This document shows, in pieces, positions 34,139 through 43,253 of a stretch of DNA of 64,000 nt. Position 1 is the first letter of the stretch. Every line of letters begins with the position of its first letter. Source of the stretch: Nitrosotalea devaniterrae (GTDB lineage: Archaea > Thermoproteota > Nitrososphaeria > Nitrososphaerales > Nitrosopumilaceae); contig LN890280.1 of the NCBI GenBank assembly GCA_900065925.1, positions 612,451 to 676,450 of the forward strand. The letters run 5' to 3'. The translations under genes were made by a program, and so were the position numbers. The notes below the pieces were generated by a model that was not told the origin of the DNA, did no database searches, and saw nothing but the letters and a program-made list of their open reading frames with translations.

Positions 34139-35677
34139 ATGAAAATAATTCTTGTCTTGGTTTTTCTGGTATCCTTAGGTGTTGTCCACCAAGCACATGC
34201 CATACCGTCTTGTAATTGTGTTGCATTTAGGATGGATGACCTCCAGGACTATTGGCTAGATGATGTGCAAGTGGGTACAATAAATGAGTTTGAGCACAAA
34301 AACGCAAGCCTGACAGTTGGAATAATTGGAAATTATTTTGGCCAAGATGATAAAGTAGTTGGGTCAATATCTAATGCACTAGGACATGACCTGCCAAAAT
34401 TTGCAGTTGCAAACCATGGTTGGAACCATGAACACTTTAACACTTTTTCACGTGATGAACAGTCTGCACTGATTCATAATGCTAACCAAAAGATTTCAAG
34501 TATACTTGGAATATTGCCAAATATCTTCATTGCACCGTACAATGCAATTAACAATGACACTATCATTTCTCTGCTTGACAATAACATGGTGTACCTGAGT
34601 ACCAATGAGACTCAGGATACACCGCCTTATGTCCTGTCTGGTGCAGCATTTTTTAGATTTCCTGAAACTGCTGAGATTGGGGACCTGAACCGGGAAAATA
34701 CTGCCTGGGTGAGCGTAAATCATGACCAGACATATGCTGCGGTTCTTCGAAGCTTGGTCAAGTATGGGTTTGCTGTAGTCTTATTGCACCCACAAGACTA
34801 TGCCAACAAAAAATCTGGTCCTGTGTACGATAATATGATAAACCAAACACAGATTCATGAGCTTGATCTGCTAATCGATAAAATACGAAATGATGGGTAT
34901 ACAATGGTGACAATGGATGACATTTCTAAAAATGCCATATATGATACAAAATATCCAAAATGGCTTGACAGAAATCTAGACTTGTACTCTAAGGGAAATG
35001 TAACTGATGCTGATATGACAAACTCTATAGAATATTTGAAAAGTAAAAAAATAATCTCAACTAGCCTTGCTGGCGGAAAATATCCTTTGCACCAAAATAT
35101 AGTAACTACGTACTTTTGGGTAGGTGAGCCTGCTGATGCAGACAATTCGTACAATGATAATATCTCCAGTGCCTGGGATGGTGACTGGACAAGTCACTAT
35201 GGCGGTGTAGATGATCCCAAGAACCGTAATGGGTATCTTCCGTCACAGTTTACTCCAAAAGAAAATCCGTTTTACTTTGCATTGCCGTACAATGATTTTT
35301 ACGATAATGGAACACGCAAGGCAGACTCGTATGGTACCGTATACTGGGGTTCCCAACAATCATGGAACGATTCTGAATCGATGCTAAAGAACAAGTGGAT
35401 TGAAATCACAAAGGGTAACAAGACTGCGTATGCCCAGTGGGAAGATTCAGGTCCGTTTGTGTATGATGACTCTGGATATGTATTTGGAAACTCTTCTCCA
35501 GAGAATACCCTGAACCATAATGCTGGACTAGATGTGTCCCCCGCAGTAAAAGATTACATCAATTTGCAACATGGAAAAAATGTTGTAGACTGGAGGTTTG
35601 TTGATTTTGGTGATGTTCCCGATGGGCCATGGAAAGATGTTGTAACAACTTCCCAAGTGTTCCATCCACAGCACTAG
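34139..35677 (+). CDS. Secreted NodB-type polysaccharide deacetylase with C-terminal beta-barrel-like domain
   Basis: A 512-residue exported protein (signal peptide residues 1-22). The NodB-like domain starts CNCVAFRMDDLQDYWLDD and keeps the catalytic aspartates and a metal-binding NHGWNHEHF motif (HxxxH) near residue 99. A short helical segment (KYPKWLDRNLDLYSKGN, about 280) resembles the thaumarchaeal surface motif. Residues about 315-512 form a separate domain with KNKWIEITKGNKTAYAQWED, SGPF and GLDVSPAVKDYI, reminiscent of RlpA-like double-psi barrels. The ATG at 34139 follows a TTG. It is expected to remove acetyl groups from an extracellular glycan. Confidence 0.85.
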   Translation: MKIILVLVFLVSLGVVHQAHAIPSCNCVAFRMDDLQDYWLDDVQVGTINEFEHKNASLTVGIIGNYFGQDDKVVGSISNALGHDLPKFAVANHGWNHEHFNTFSRDEQSALIHNANQKISSILGILPNIFIAPYNAINNDTIISLLDNNMVYLSTNETQDTPPYVLSGAAFFRFPETAEIGDLNRENTAWVSVNHDQTYAAVLRSLVKYGFAVVLLHPQDYANKKSGPVYDNMINQTQIHELDLLIDKIRNDGYTMVTMDDISKNAIYDTKYPKWLDRNLDLYSKGNVTDADMTNSIEYLKSKKIISTSLAGGKYPLHQNIVTTYFWVGEPADADNSYNDNISSAWDGDWTSHYGGVDDPKNRNGYLPSQFTPKENPFYFALPYNDFYDNGTRKADSYGTVYWGSQQSWNDSESMLKNKWIEITKGNKTAYAQWEDSGPFVYDDSGYVFGNSSPENTLNHNAGLDVSPAVKDYINLQHGKNVVDWRFVDFGDVPDGPWKDVVTTSQVFHPQH

Positions 35678-35737
35678 GTTTGTTATTTGAGACTGCACTA
35701 GAACTAATTTTTACTTGAATTTGGAGATTTTTTAATT

Positions 35738-36778
35738 TTAGACAAGTGACTTGATGTCAATTACAAACCTGTACCTGACATCGCTTGCAAGTATTCTCTT
35801 GTATGCCTCGTTTACCTTTTGAATTGGAATGAGTTCAATCTCACTTGCAATGTTGTTCTTGCCACAAAAGTCAAGCATTTCTTGTGTCTCTTTTATTCCT
35901 CCAATGAGGGAGCCTGCAAGGCTTCGCCTGCCTGCAACTAGAGGAAAAGCGCCAACAGATGTCTGTTTTTCTGGAATTCCCACAACTACCATAGAACCAT
36001 CAAGTGAGAGAAGTTCAAGATACTGGTTCCAGTCTATATCTGCAGAGACTGTATTGATTATCAAGTCAAAATGTCCCTTTAGTTTTTCAAATGTTGCAGG
36101 GTCTGATGTGGTATAAAAATAATCTGCGCCAAGCTTTTTTCCATCTTCTTGTTTTTTCAGTGAATGACTAAGGACTGTAACCTCTGCACCTAGTGCATGT
36201 GCAATTTTTACTCCCATGTGACCAATGCCACCTAGACCTATGATTGCAACTTTTTTTCCAGGTCCTGCCTTCCAGTGCATCAATGGGGAATATAGTGTAA
36301 TGCCGGCACACAACAACGGTGCTGCACTGTCAAGTGGAATTGATTCTGGAATTCTTAGAACATAATTTTCATCCACTACAATTTTATTTGAATATCCTCC
36401 CTGTGTTATGGAACCGTCTTTTCCAGTCCCGTTGTATGTTGTAACCATTCCGTTTGTGCAATATTGTTCCAAGTTTTTGTTGCATGCATCACACTTACGG
36501 CATGAATCTACAAAACATCCTACTCCAACCCTGTCACCTGTCTTGTATCTTGTTACCTTGAGTCCTGTCTTTGATACAATTCCTGTGATCTCATGTCCTG
36601 GTACCATTGGAAATATGGAGCCTCCCCACTCGTCGCCAACCTGATGAATATCGGTGTGACAGATTCCGCAGTATTCAATGTCTATTAAGATATCATGATC
36701 TCCTGGTTCACGTCTTTCAAACGAAAATGGACCAAGAGGCGACTTTGCTTGTTGTGCTGCATATCCCTGTACTTTCAT
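35738..36778 (-). CDS. Zinc-dependent alcohol dehydrogenase (YahK/CAD type)
   Basis: A 346-residue medium-chain dehydrogenase. Catalytic zinc ligands are C40 (CGICHTD) and H62-E63 (PGHEITG). The structural zinc site has four cysteines in [17 protein letters not shown]. The cofactor loop is [18 protein letters not shown], and the sequence matches the cinnamyl-alcohol/YahK subfamily, which usually reduces aldehydes with NADPH. The physiological substrate is unknown; aldehyde detoxification is a reasonable guess. No operon partner. Confidence 0.93.
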   Translation of the reverse strand: MKVQGYAAQQAKSPLGPFSFERREPGDHDILIDIEYCGICHTDIHQVGDEWGGSIFPMVPGHEITGIVSKTGLKVTRYKTGDRVGVGCFVDSCRKCDACNKNLEQYCTNGMVTTYNGTGKDGSITQGGYSNKIVVDENYVLRIPESIPLDSAAPLLCAGITLYSPLMHWKAGPGKKVAIIGLGGIGHMGVKIAHALGAEVTVLSHSLKKQEDGKKLGADYFYTTSDPATFEKLKGHFDLIINTVSADIDWNQYLELLSLDGSMVVVGIPEKQTSVGAFPLVAGRRSLAGSLIGGIKETQEMLDFCGKNNIASEIELIPIQKVNEAYKRILASDVRYRFVIDIKSLV

Positions 36779-36876
36779 GTTATTACCTAGATGTTTGAAT
36801 TAGGGCTTGATTCTATTTAATGATTGACTGGCATGATATCTTTCTAACATGGTTTTTTGCGCGGCATGTATTTTTC

Positions 36877-37896
36877 TTATTTCAAATTAAACAGATATGA
36901 AAAGAGCTGGACTATATTATTCCAAATGTCATTGTTTGCAGCCTGCGACTTTTCACTCTCTGAGATGACATAGACAATTCCTGGACTGTCATTTCCTGCG
37001 TATATTGTACTTGTAGAAGGGTCTACAGCAATGCCATACACATGTGTGCCAGCAGGGATGGTCTCAGATATGGTATTTGTCTTACCATCAATTACTGAAA
37101 TGGTGCCATCACCAGAGTTTGCAACATAGATTTTGTTAATCTTCGAATCTACTGATACACCATCTGGGTTTGCACCTACTGTGATGTTGGCAGTTATTGT
37201 ATTGGTGTTTCCGTCAATGACAAACACTTGTGCTGTCTTGGAACTTGTAATGTAAATCTGATTTGTTTCTTGGTTTATTGAAACTCCGATGGGACCAGAA
37301 CCTACTGGTATAGTTTTGATGATATCATTTGTTTTTCCATCAATCACTGATACTGAATCATTTCCAGAGTTTGTTACATATGCAATGTTTGTTGATGGGT
37401 TTATGGCAACTGCAGTAGGACGTGCTGCAACAGGTATGGTTACAATCACACTATTTGTTTTCCCATCTATCACTGAGACTGATGCCGAGCCTGTATTTGT
37501 TACATAGATTTGATTTGTAATTTCGTTAATGCCAATGCCGTTTGGCTGGGTTTTAACAGGTATGGTTGCAGTTACTGTATTTGTATTTCCGTCAATTACT
37601 GATACTGTTGGTGCGCTAAACTTTGAAACATAGATAAAATTGGTTGCCTGGTTTACCGCAACACCTGTGGGGCTCTCGCCGACTATGATATTCTTGATAA
37701 TGTCATTTGTTTTTCCATCAATCACTGATACCGAATCATTTCCAGAGTTTGTCACATAGATTCTATCTGTCATGGGATTTACTGATACTGCCCAGGGGCT
37801 TGCACCAACCTTTACCTGTGATATCTCAAATGAAAATACGGGCAAGATGCTAATGGATGATATGAAAATGATGACGAGAACTATTTTTGATTGCAT
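36877..37896 (-). CDS. Secreted YVTN-repeat beta-propeller protein
   Basis: A 339-residue exported protein with an N-terminal signal peptide (IVLVIIFISSISILPVFSF). It is built of seven or so repeats of about 42 residues with the pattern NPxTxxIYVTNSGxxSVSVIDGKTN, the YVTN/NHL-like beta-propeller signature. Two repeats are almost identical (around residues 50-75 and 176-201), pointing to recent duplication. The C-terminus is a short hydrophobic segment. Such propellers act as surface layer or binding proteins; no ligand can be named. It follows FEN1 by 35 nt on the same strand. Confidence 0.85.
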   Translation of the reverse strand: MQSKIVLVIIFISSISILPVFSFEISQVKVGASPWAVSVNPMTDRIYVTNSGNDSVSVIDGKTNDIIKNIIVGESPTGVAVNQATNFIYVSKFSAPTVSVIDGNTNTVTATIPVKTQPNGIGINEITNQIYVTNTGSASVSVIDGKTNSVIVTIPVAARPTAVAINPSTNIAYVTNSGNDSVSVIDGKTNDIIKTIPVGSGPIGVSINQETNQIYITSSKTAQVFVIDGNTNTITANITVGANPDGVSVDSKINKIYVANSGDGTISVIDGKTNTISETIPAGTHVYGIAVDPSTSTIYAGNDSPGIVYVISESEKSQAANNDIWNNIVQLFSYLFNLK

Positions 37897-37931
37897 TATT
37901 TATTTTAAAAAATGCAATGTAAAATAGGTGT

Positions 37932-38957
37932 TTACTTGAACCACTGCTCTAGATTCTGGCTCTTTTTCTCTAGCGCTTTTTTTAGCCTGTTAAGCGATGT
38001 ATCTACACGGTCAAGTGAGAAGCTTCGCTCCTTTGTAAGATAGTTGACAATTCCTCCATAATCCACGTCTCCGAACTTTATCTCAGGTACGTCTACCACC
38101 TGGGGTTTTAGGAAGATATCGCGTATCTGCTGATAGTCTATCTCTGACAACTTGTCCTGTATTTGGGACACATCCTCTAGTCTTCCATGGTCTTTTATCA
38201 TCTTTAGTGCAGTCTTGGGACCTATCCTCTCAAAGCCATCTGGGTTAAAGTCTGTCCCTATGAGTATGCCAATGTCTACAAGCTGTTCTCGTGTGACACC
38301 AAGTTCTGTTAATGTCTTGTCAAGCTGGATTATTTCGGGTTCAATTTCGATTGTGGTATTTCTGTTTGGAAGTTTTCTTTTTCCGCTGTTTGTAAAGTTT
38401 CTAACAAGCCTTTTTGTACCAAATAGCATTGAATCAAAATCTTGGCTTGCAGATGCATAGGCTTTTCCTGTTGTAGTAAGATGTGCGGCAGTTGCCTCTC
38501 CTTCTGATGGTGCCTGGATTGATGGTATGCCAAACAACTCCAAGAATTTTTTTGATTCTTCCACCATGTCATCTCTTAGAACAGATGTCTGTTGTGCAAA
38601 CTTTTTTGCTTCTGCATAGTTGCCTTCACTTATTGCTTTTTCATATTTGATAGTGGCATCTTTTTTGACTTGTTTTCTTCTTTGAATCTCTGCAGACTTT
38701 AATGATGGTGGTCTGCCGTCAAAGACATAGACTGGTTTTATTCCAAGGGATAGGAAATTGATATTTCTATAAAACAGTCCACTGATGTGGCTTGTTATCT
38801 TTCCATTATAGTCTGTTAGTGGTAGTCCGTCAGGTCCTCGTATGATTGACAAAAATTGGTAAATGGCATTGTATGCATCAATTGCTACAATTTTTGATGT
38901 AAATGATTCAAGGTTTGTTCTTTCACGTACACAAAGCTGTTTTAGATCTAGACCCAT
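37932..38957 (-). CDS. fen: Flap endonuclease 1
   Basis: FEN1 cuts 5' flaps during Okazaki-fragment maturation and repair. The 341-residue length is standard. Active-site acidic residues are visible in [11 protein letters not shown] (D27), [28 protein letters not shown] and [19 protein letters not shown] (the H3TH DNA-binding element). The C-terminus (SQNLEQWFK) is a PIP-like box for PCNA with Ser where Gln is usual. The small RHH gene is 37 nt upstream on the same strand. Confidence 0.97.
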   Translation of the reverse strand: MGLDLKQLCVRERTNLESFTSKIVAIDAYNAIYQFLSIIRGPDGLPLTDYNGKITSHISGLFYRNINFLSLGIKPVYVFDGRPPSLKSAEIQRRKQVKKDATIKYEKAISEGNYAEAKKFAQQTSVLRDDMVEESKKFLELFGIPSIQAPSEGEATAAHLTTTGKAYASASQDFDSMLFGTKRLVRNFTNSGKRKLPNRNTTIEIEPEIIQLDKTLTELGVTREQLVDIGILIGTDFNPDGFERIGPKTALKMIKDHGRLEDVSQIQDKLSEIDYQQIRDIFLKPQVVDVPEIKFGDVDYGGIVNYLTKERSFSLDRVDTSLNRLKKALEKKSQNLEQWFK

Positions 38958-38994
38958 TTGTTTTACTCTCTAGATAGTTGTGGATTTTGTCTTC

Positions 38995-39174
38995 TTATTT
39001 CTTTTTTGCAAAAGACTTGTCCCAGCCTTTTTCTATGATTTCTTCATAGATGTTTGAGAGTTTTGGTATTGCCTCGCCTTTTTCTGCTGCATTTTTTACC
39101 TTTTCTCTATAGTATAACTCGATTGCCTTTGCAATCTGGTCGTCAATTGTTATTGAGATTCTAGTCTTTGCCAA
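38995..39174 (-). CDS. Small ribbon-helix-helix-type protein
   Basis: A 59-residue ORF beginning with TTG. The N-terminus (TRISITIDDQIAKAIELYY) has the beta-strand then helix pattern of ribbon-helix-helix DNA-binding proteins, as in CopG-type antitoxins. The C-terminal half is lysine-rich (EKGWDKSFAKKK). It lies between FEN1 and another 59-residue ORF on the same strand. No toxin is recognised, so a regulator role is safer than an antitoxin call. Confidence 0.6.
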   Translation of the reverse strand: MAKTRISITIDDQIAKAIELYYREKVKNAAEKGEAIPKLSNIYEEIIEKGWDKSFAKKK

Positions 39175-39222
39175 TTGGACTCACTTTCGTATTGGTAAAT
39201 ATCAATAATAAACTATCTACTA

Positions 39223-39402
39223 TCAATTTTTCTCTGTCTGTGGTATAATTAGAAAGCCTTCTCGTGTAGTTTGCATTCTGACGGGAGTATCTTCTGGAAG
39301 ACCAATCTGGGCCAAGAACATGCCTACTGTAAAATCGTCTGGTAATACATGCTTTTTGCCCTCAAACTCTATTGAGACTGTCTTCTTTGTGATTGTCTCC
39401 AT
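39223..39402 (-). CDS. Small hypothetical protein
   Basis: A 59-residue ORF from an ATG, with KKTVSIEFEGKKHVLPDDFT and VRMQTTREGFLIIPQTE, a short beta-rich pattern somewhat like AbrB/MazE swapped-hairpin proteins. The similarity is weak. A very AT-rich tract (39403-39480) upstream can hold its promoter. It precedes the RHH gene by 48 nt on the same strand, so the two and FEN1 may be one transcript. Confidence 0.5.
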   Translation of the reverse strand: METITKKTVSIEFEGKKHVLPDDFTVGMFLAQIGLPEDTPVRMQTTREGFLIIPQTEKN

Positions 39403-39513
39403 TTGTTGTTTATATAATAAATTGTCTACTTTATATCTTTTATTATATATTTGATCTACTGATCAGTTGATTGTCATGTTATTTATGTACCAAAATCTGA
39501 ATTCTTGTCAAGT

Positions 39514-39608
39514 GCTAGGTTAGCCAAGTGGAACGGCGACCGCCTCGAGATCAAAACAAGGTAGCGGTTATGCGCAAGCATGCAGGGGTTCGAATCCCTT
39601 ACCTAGCG
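39514..39608 (+). tRNA. tRNA-Ser (CGA) with 13-nt intron
   Basis: The acceptor GCTAGGT pairs with ACCTAGC and the discriminator is G. The D arm is GCC/GGC. The anticodon arm ACCGC/GCGGT encloses CTCGAG, then a 13-nt insert at 39550-39562, then A, which places the intron after position 37, the canonical archaeal site. A long variable arm (ATGC-GCAA-GCAT) and G discriminator identify a serine tRNA. CCA is not encoded. Confidence 0.92.
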
Positions 39609-39731
39609 CTTTTCAAATATCAAATTAGCTCATGTACAGTACAATTCTCTGGATGAAACATGATCTCATGTGACAAATTTTGACGCAACTTGCTCCTAAA
39701 TTCCTATTAAAGGTATTTCAAGCAACTCGGT

Positions 39732-39836
39732 GTGGGAAACAAATCCAAGTTTGATGTTATTAACAATGATCTCATTGATTTTGATACGTCAGAATTTGAA
39801 GAACATGATGATCTTCAAGAGTTTTTTATTGATTGA
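39732..39836 (+). CDS. Possible 34-residue acidic peptide
   Basis: A GTG-started frame encodes a strongly acidic peptide (KFDVINNDLIDFDTSEFEEH). It follows tRNA-Ser and has no clear promoter. It is reported only because codon use looks coding; it may be chance. Confidence 0.25.
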   Translation: MGNKSKFDVINNDLIDFDTSEFEEHDDLQEFFID

Positions 39837-39909
39837 TAAAAGATGTTTTGATACTGTCTAAAATACAGTTTTCTATCATTTCACATGACAAAATGATTCT
39901 ACCAAAAAA

Positions 39910-40650
39910 CTATTGTCTTAAACTCTTTGATTTTTCATAACACTTTTCAGCTTCTTTTTCCTTGCCAATTTTTGCGAGCACTCCTCCCTTGTTATGCCAT
40001 GCAACTACAAACTCGGGTCTTATTTTTATTGCCTTGTCAAAGCAATCAAGTGCCATCTCCATTTTTCCTAAAGTGAAAAAACAAACACCCTTGAAATTCC
40101 ATGCAGGTGCATGTGTTGGATCAAGTACAGTTGCCTCGTCAAAAGATTCTAGTGCATCTTCGTATTTTCTCAAGTCTGAAAGGCATATTCCTTGTAGATT
40201 CCATGCATCTGCCGAGTCTGGATTTATCTGCAAAACTTTACTAAAACACAAAAGTGCATCCTCATGTCTTTTCAGGTGGTATAATGCGTCTCCTTTTTTG
40301 AGCCAAGCGTTTGCATATCGCGGCAATCGCTCTAACGCCTTGTCGTAAAATACAATTGCCTCTTCATACTGGTGTTTTACAACTAGTGTCTGGGCTTGTT
40401 CATATGCCACTACAGCATCTTCTGGGTAAATGTCATCAAATTTCTGTACAACTTTTTGCACCTTTTTACTCTGTATCCTAAGCGTTTGATATGCATCTGA
40501 AATTTGCCTAAACCTTGACTCACTTTCTTCTGTCGGGTCTTTGTCTGGGTGGTGTCTGAGTACTAGTCCCCTGTATGCCTGTTTTATCTCGTCAACAGAC
40601 GCATCTGGCTTGAGCCCCAGTATTTCATAGCACCTGAAAATGTCCAACAC
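39910..40650 (-). CDS. DnaJ-domain protein with TPR repeats
   Basis: A 246-residue cytosolic co-chaperone-like protein. Residues 5-60 form a J domain with the HPD motif (LRHHPDKDP, about residue 34), which stimulates DnaK/Hsp70 ATPase. Residues about 80-245 are four to five tetratricopeptide repeats (YEEAIVFYDKALERLPRYAN; HEDALLCFSKVLQINPDSAD). The glycine/phenylalanine and zinc domains of true DnaJ are absent, so it is a class C type J protein. The start is a GTG. The preceding ORF ends one nucleotide before it. Confidence 0.9.
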   Translation of the reverse strand: MLDIFRCYEILGLKPDASVDEIKQAYRGLVLRHHPDKDPTEESESRFRQISDAYQTLRIQSKKVQKVVQKFDDIYPEDAVVAYEQAQTLVVKHQYEEAIVFYDKALERLPRYANAWLKKGDALYHLKRHEDALLCFSKVLQINPDSADAWNLQGICLSDLRKYEDALESFDEATVLDPTHAPAWNFKGVCFFTLGKMEMALDCFDKAIKIRPEFVVAWHNKGGVLAKIGKEKEAEKCYEKSKSLRQ

Positions 40651-40651
40651 T

Positions 40652-40840
40652 CTAGGGTATCACCAAAGTACGAATAAACCAATCTTTCCTTGAAAAACTC
40701 ACGAACCCGTCAAAATTATAAAAAATAACAGATTCAAGCGGTTGTTCTAGGGGATTTTTAGCCCAGAGAACAGTTACCGCCAGTAGAGAATCTGCATCAA
40801 TATCTACAGTATTGGTATTGAAAAGAACGTGTTCGTTCAT
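40652..40840 (-). CDS. Small hypothetical protein upstream of DnaJ-TPR
   Basis: A 62-residue ORF from an ATG (MNEHVLFNTNTVDIDADSLL) that ends one nucleotide before the DnaJ-TPR start codon, which suggests translational coupling. No motif is recognised. The opposite strand has no competing gene. Confidence 0.45.
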   Translation of the reverse strand: MNEHVLFNTNTVDIDADSLLAVTVLWAKNPLEQPLESVIFYNFDGFVSFSRKDWFIRTLVIP

Positions 40841-40944
40841 TGTGAAATTGTACCGTACCCGTACACAAAATGGATTTGGTCCTGAGTCTCATTTGATGAT
40901 AAGATTCGTCAATCTTTTAAACAACAGTACCGGACGATTATTCC

Positions 40945-41088
40945 ATGGCTTTGAATTGTCCTGACTGTGACTCTAAACTAGTAGAGTTTGACCTAGGCTC
41001 TGGTATATACCACTGCCCAAATTCTACTTGTACTTTCATATACTTTGACAAAAATACGGGCAAAAAATACAGGAAAAATAACGAGTGA
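40945..41088 (+). CDS. Tiny zinc-ribbon protein
   Basis: A 47-residue ORF from an ATG with CPDC (residue 5) and CPNSTC (residue 24) pairs and a basic tail (KKYRKNNE). The spacing fits one zinc ribbon. It stands alone between the divergent 62-residue ORF and the PAS kinase. Confidence 0.6.
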   Translation: MALNCPDCDSKLVEFDLGSGIYHCPNSTCTFIYFDKNTGKKYRKNNE

Positions 41089-41241
41089 CACTTGTCACCT
41101 GGCCTTTGTGCTCTTGCAAGAAAAGTCAAAAATCTAGTTGTTATACCATGATATGAAATTCATTCCTAGTTACCAAGACACTCACATACTTTCTACTAAC
41201 ATTTTATTAACTAAAAAGTACCACATCACATACAAGAAAGC

Positions 41242-43251
41242 ATGATTCCACCACATATCTTTGATCAGAGATACAAGACATTCTATGAAATGTCTCCAGA
41301 TCTTGTATGTACTCTAGATGAAAATGGAGTAATACTTGATGCCAACAAACACATGCTAGAATATTCTGGTTATTCTAAAAACGAGATTGTAGGAAAACCC
41401 TGTTTTGATTTTATCACGCCCGGATACAAAAAGACTGCACTTGATGGGTTCAAAGAGATGCGGGAAAAAGGAGTAGGGCCATTAATAGAAATCCAGCTAC
41501 GAAAAAAAGACAGTACCACATTTTTTGGTGTATGCAAGGGTGCAAAAATAGGTGACGAAAAAGAGTCTATCATCTACCTGATTACAATCCAAGATATTTC
41601 ACCCATACATGATGCCATGGAAAAGGCAAGACATGCAGAAGAACAGGTAGAAAAAAAATATGACGAACTCAAAAAAGCATATGATACTTTACTTCTTGCA
41701 GAGGCCAAATACCAAAACCTCTATGACAATTCTCCTGATCTTTTGCGTACAATTGACCTTGACGGCATAATCATTGATTGCAACAAGTCTTATGCAAAAA
41801 ACCTGGGATACACAAAATCCGAGATTGTTGGAGCATCTATAATCAAGCATACTGCTGAGCGAAGCTTTGATGATCTTGAAAGAGGAATCAAGGATTGGAA
41901 AGTAACAGGAATAATTTCAAACATTGAAATCTGGCTCAAAAGAAAAGATGGAACTTTATTTCCAACACTGCTTTCTGGAAACAACCTGTATGGAGAAAAG
42001 GGCCAACTCATGGGCAGAACCGTTTCACTTAGAGACATATCTGACATTTATGCCGCAAGGCTCACAATAGAACAGGATCAAAAAAAGATAAACCAACAGT
42101 ACGAGGATCTAAAAAAAGCAAATCTCTTACTTACAGAAGCTGAGCAAAAATTTCGAAGCTTGTATGATACATCACCTGATCTGATGCGTACAATTGACCA
42201 TGATGGAATAATAACTGACTGCAACGATGCGTATGCACTAAACCTGGGATATGCCAAAAAAGAAATCCTTGGAATGTCAATTTTTGACCATACTGCAGAA
42301 AAAAGCATTGACAATATGCGACAGTCATTTGACTCGTGGAAATCAGGCCTGAGTATTACAAACAAAGAAGTCTGGATGAAAAGACAGAATGGTACAGTTT
42401 TTCCAGTACTCTTGAGTGCAACAACGTTTCATGAAGGAGATGGAAAAATGAGAAGCAATACAATAATCAAAGATATCACAGAGCTTTACAATGCACGACA
42501 AAAGATAGAGGAAAACGAGGCACATATACGAGAACAATATGATGCACTGCGAAAGATAGACAAATCAAAAGAGGAATTTTTGACAATGATAACACATGAA
42601 CTAAAGACTCCTCTTGTGCCAATACAAGGATATGTGGATATATTGCTCACAGATACGTTTGGAACTCTGACTGATGCACAAAGGCAAAGACTTGATATCA
42701 TAAAGTCAAACACAAAAAATCTCTTAAAACTCATGACTGACCTTTTGGATGTACAAAAAATTGAGCTAGGTCAGCTAAGGGTGACAAAAGCAAGACACAA
42801 CTTGGTTGGCATTATACAAAGAATGGTTGAAAACATAAAACCGACTTTGGAAAAACACAGAATAGAAATCAAGACACATCTCCAGCCTGAACTTTTTTGT
42901 CTATGTGACTCGCTAAGAATCGAACAAGTAATAAATAATTTAATCAATAACGCAATTGACTTTTGTCCAAAAGGCAGTGGTAAAATTTTCATAAAGTTGT
43001 ATGCTGAAGGTGACAATGCAAAAATAATTGTAAAAGACAATGGAATCGGAATAGTGAAAAATAAACTGGACCAAATCTTTGTCAAGTTTTACCAGATTGA
43101 TACGTCTGTCACAAGGGAACATGGAGGTTCTGGTCTGGGTCTTGTAGTGTGTAAGGGAATAGTAGAGGCACATGGGGGAAAGATATGGGCAGAATCTGAA
43201 GGAGAAGAAAAGGGGGCTGAAATTCATATCAGGTTACCTCTTGTTGATTGA
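41242..43251 (+). CDS. Triple-PAS sensor histidine kinase (soluble)
   Basis: A 669-residue kinase without membrane helices. Three PAS domains occupy about residues 8-125, 155-275 and 300-420, each opening with a YxxSPDL-type motif and ending in a coiled-coil linker; PAS2 and PAS3 are close copies (SPDLLRTIDLDGIIIDCN, SPDLMRTIDHDGIITDCN). The HisKA helix contains EFLTMITHELKTPLVPIQGY, with the phospho-accepting His near residue 453. HATPase_c shows NLINNAIDF, VKDNGIGI and HGGSGLGL. The ligand is unknown. The next gene starts just after the stop. Confidence 0.95.
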   Translation: MIPPHIFDQRYKTFYEMSPDLVCTLDENGVILDANKHMLEYSGYSKNEIVGKPCFDFITPGYKKTALDGFKEMREKGVGPLIEIQLRKKDSTTFFGVCKGAKIGDEKESIIYLITIQDISPIHDAMEKARHAEEQVEKKYDELKKAYDTLLLAEAKYQNLYDNSPDLLRTIDLDGIIIDCNKSYAKNLGYTKSEIVGASIIKHTAERSFDDLERGIKDWKVTGIISNIEIWLKRKDGTLFPTLLSGNNLYGEKGQLMGRTVSLRDISDIYAARLTIEQDQKKINQQYEDLKKANLLLTEAEQKFRSLYDTSPDLMRTIDHDGIITDCNDAYALNLGYAKKEILGMSIFDHTAEKSIDNMRQSFDSWKSGLSITNKEVWMKRQNGTVFPVLLSATTFHEGDGKMRSNTIIKDITELYNARQKIEENEAHIREQYDALRKIDKSKEEFLTMITHELKTPLVPIQGYVDILLTDTFGTLTDAQRQRLDIIKSNTKNLLKLMTDLLDVQKIELGQLRVTKARHNLVGIIQRMVENIKPTLEKHRIEIKTHLQPELFCLCDSLRIEQVINNLINNAIDFCPKGSGKIFIKLYAEGDNAKIIVKDNGIGIVKNKLDQIFVKFYQIDTSVTREHGGSGLGLVVCKGIVEAHGGKIWAESEGEEKGAEIHIRLPLVD

Positions 43252-43253
43252 TT

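Noticed and set aside
38995-39402. Classical toxin-antitoxin pair
   Set aside because: An RHH-like protein is present, but no toxin family is recognisable.
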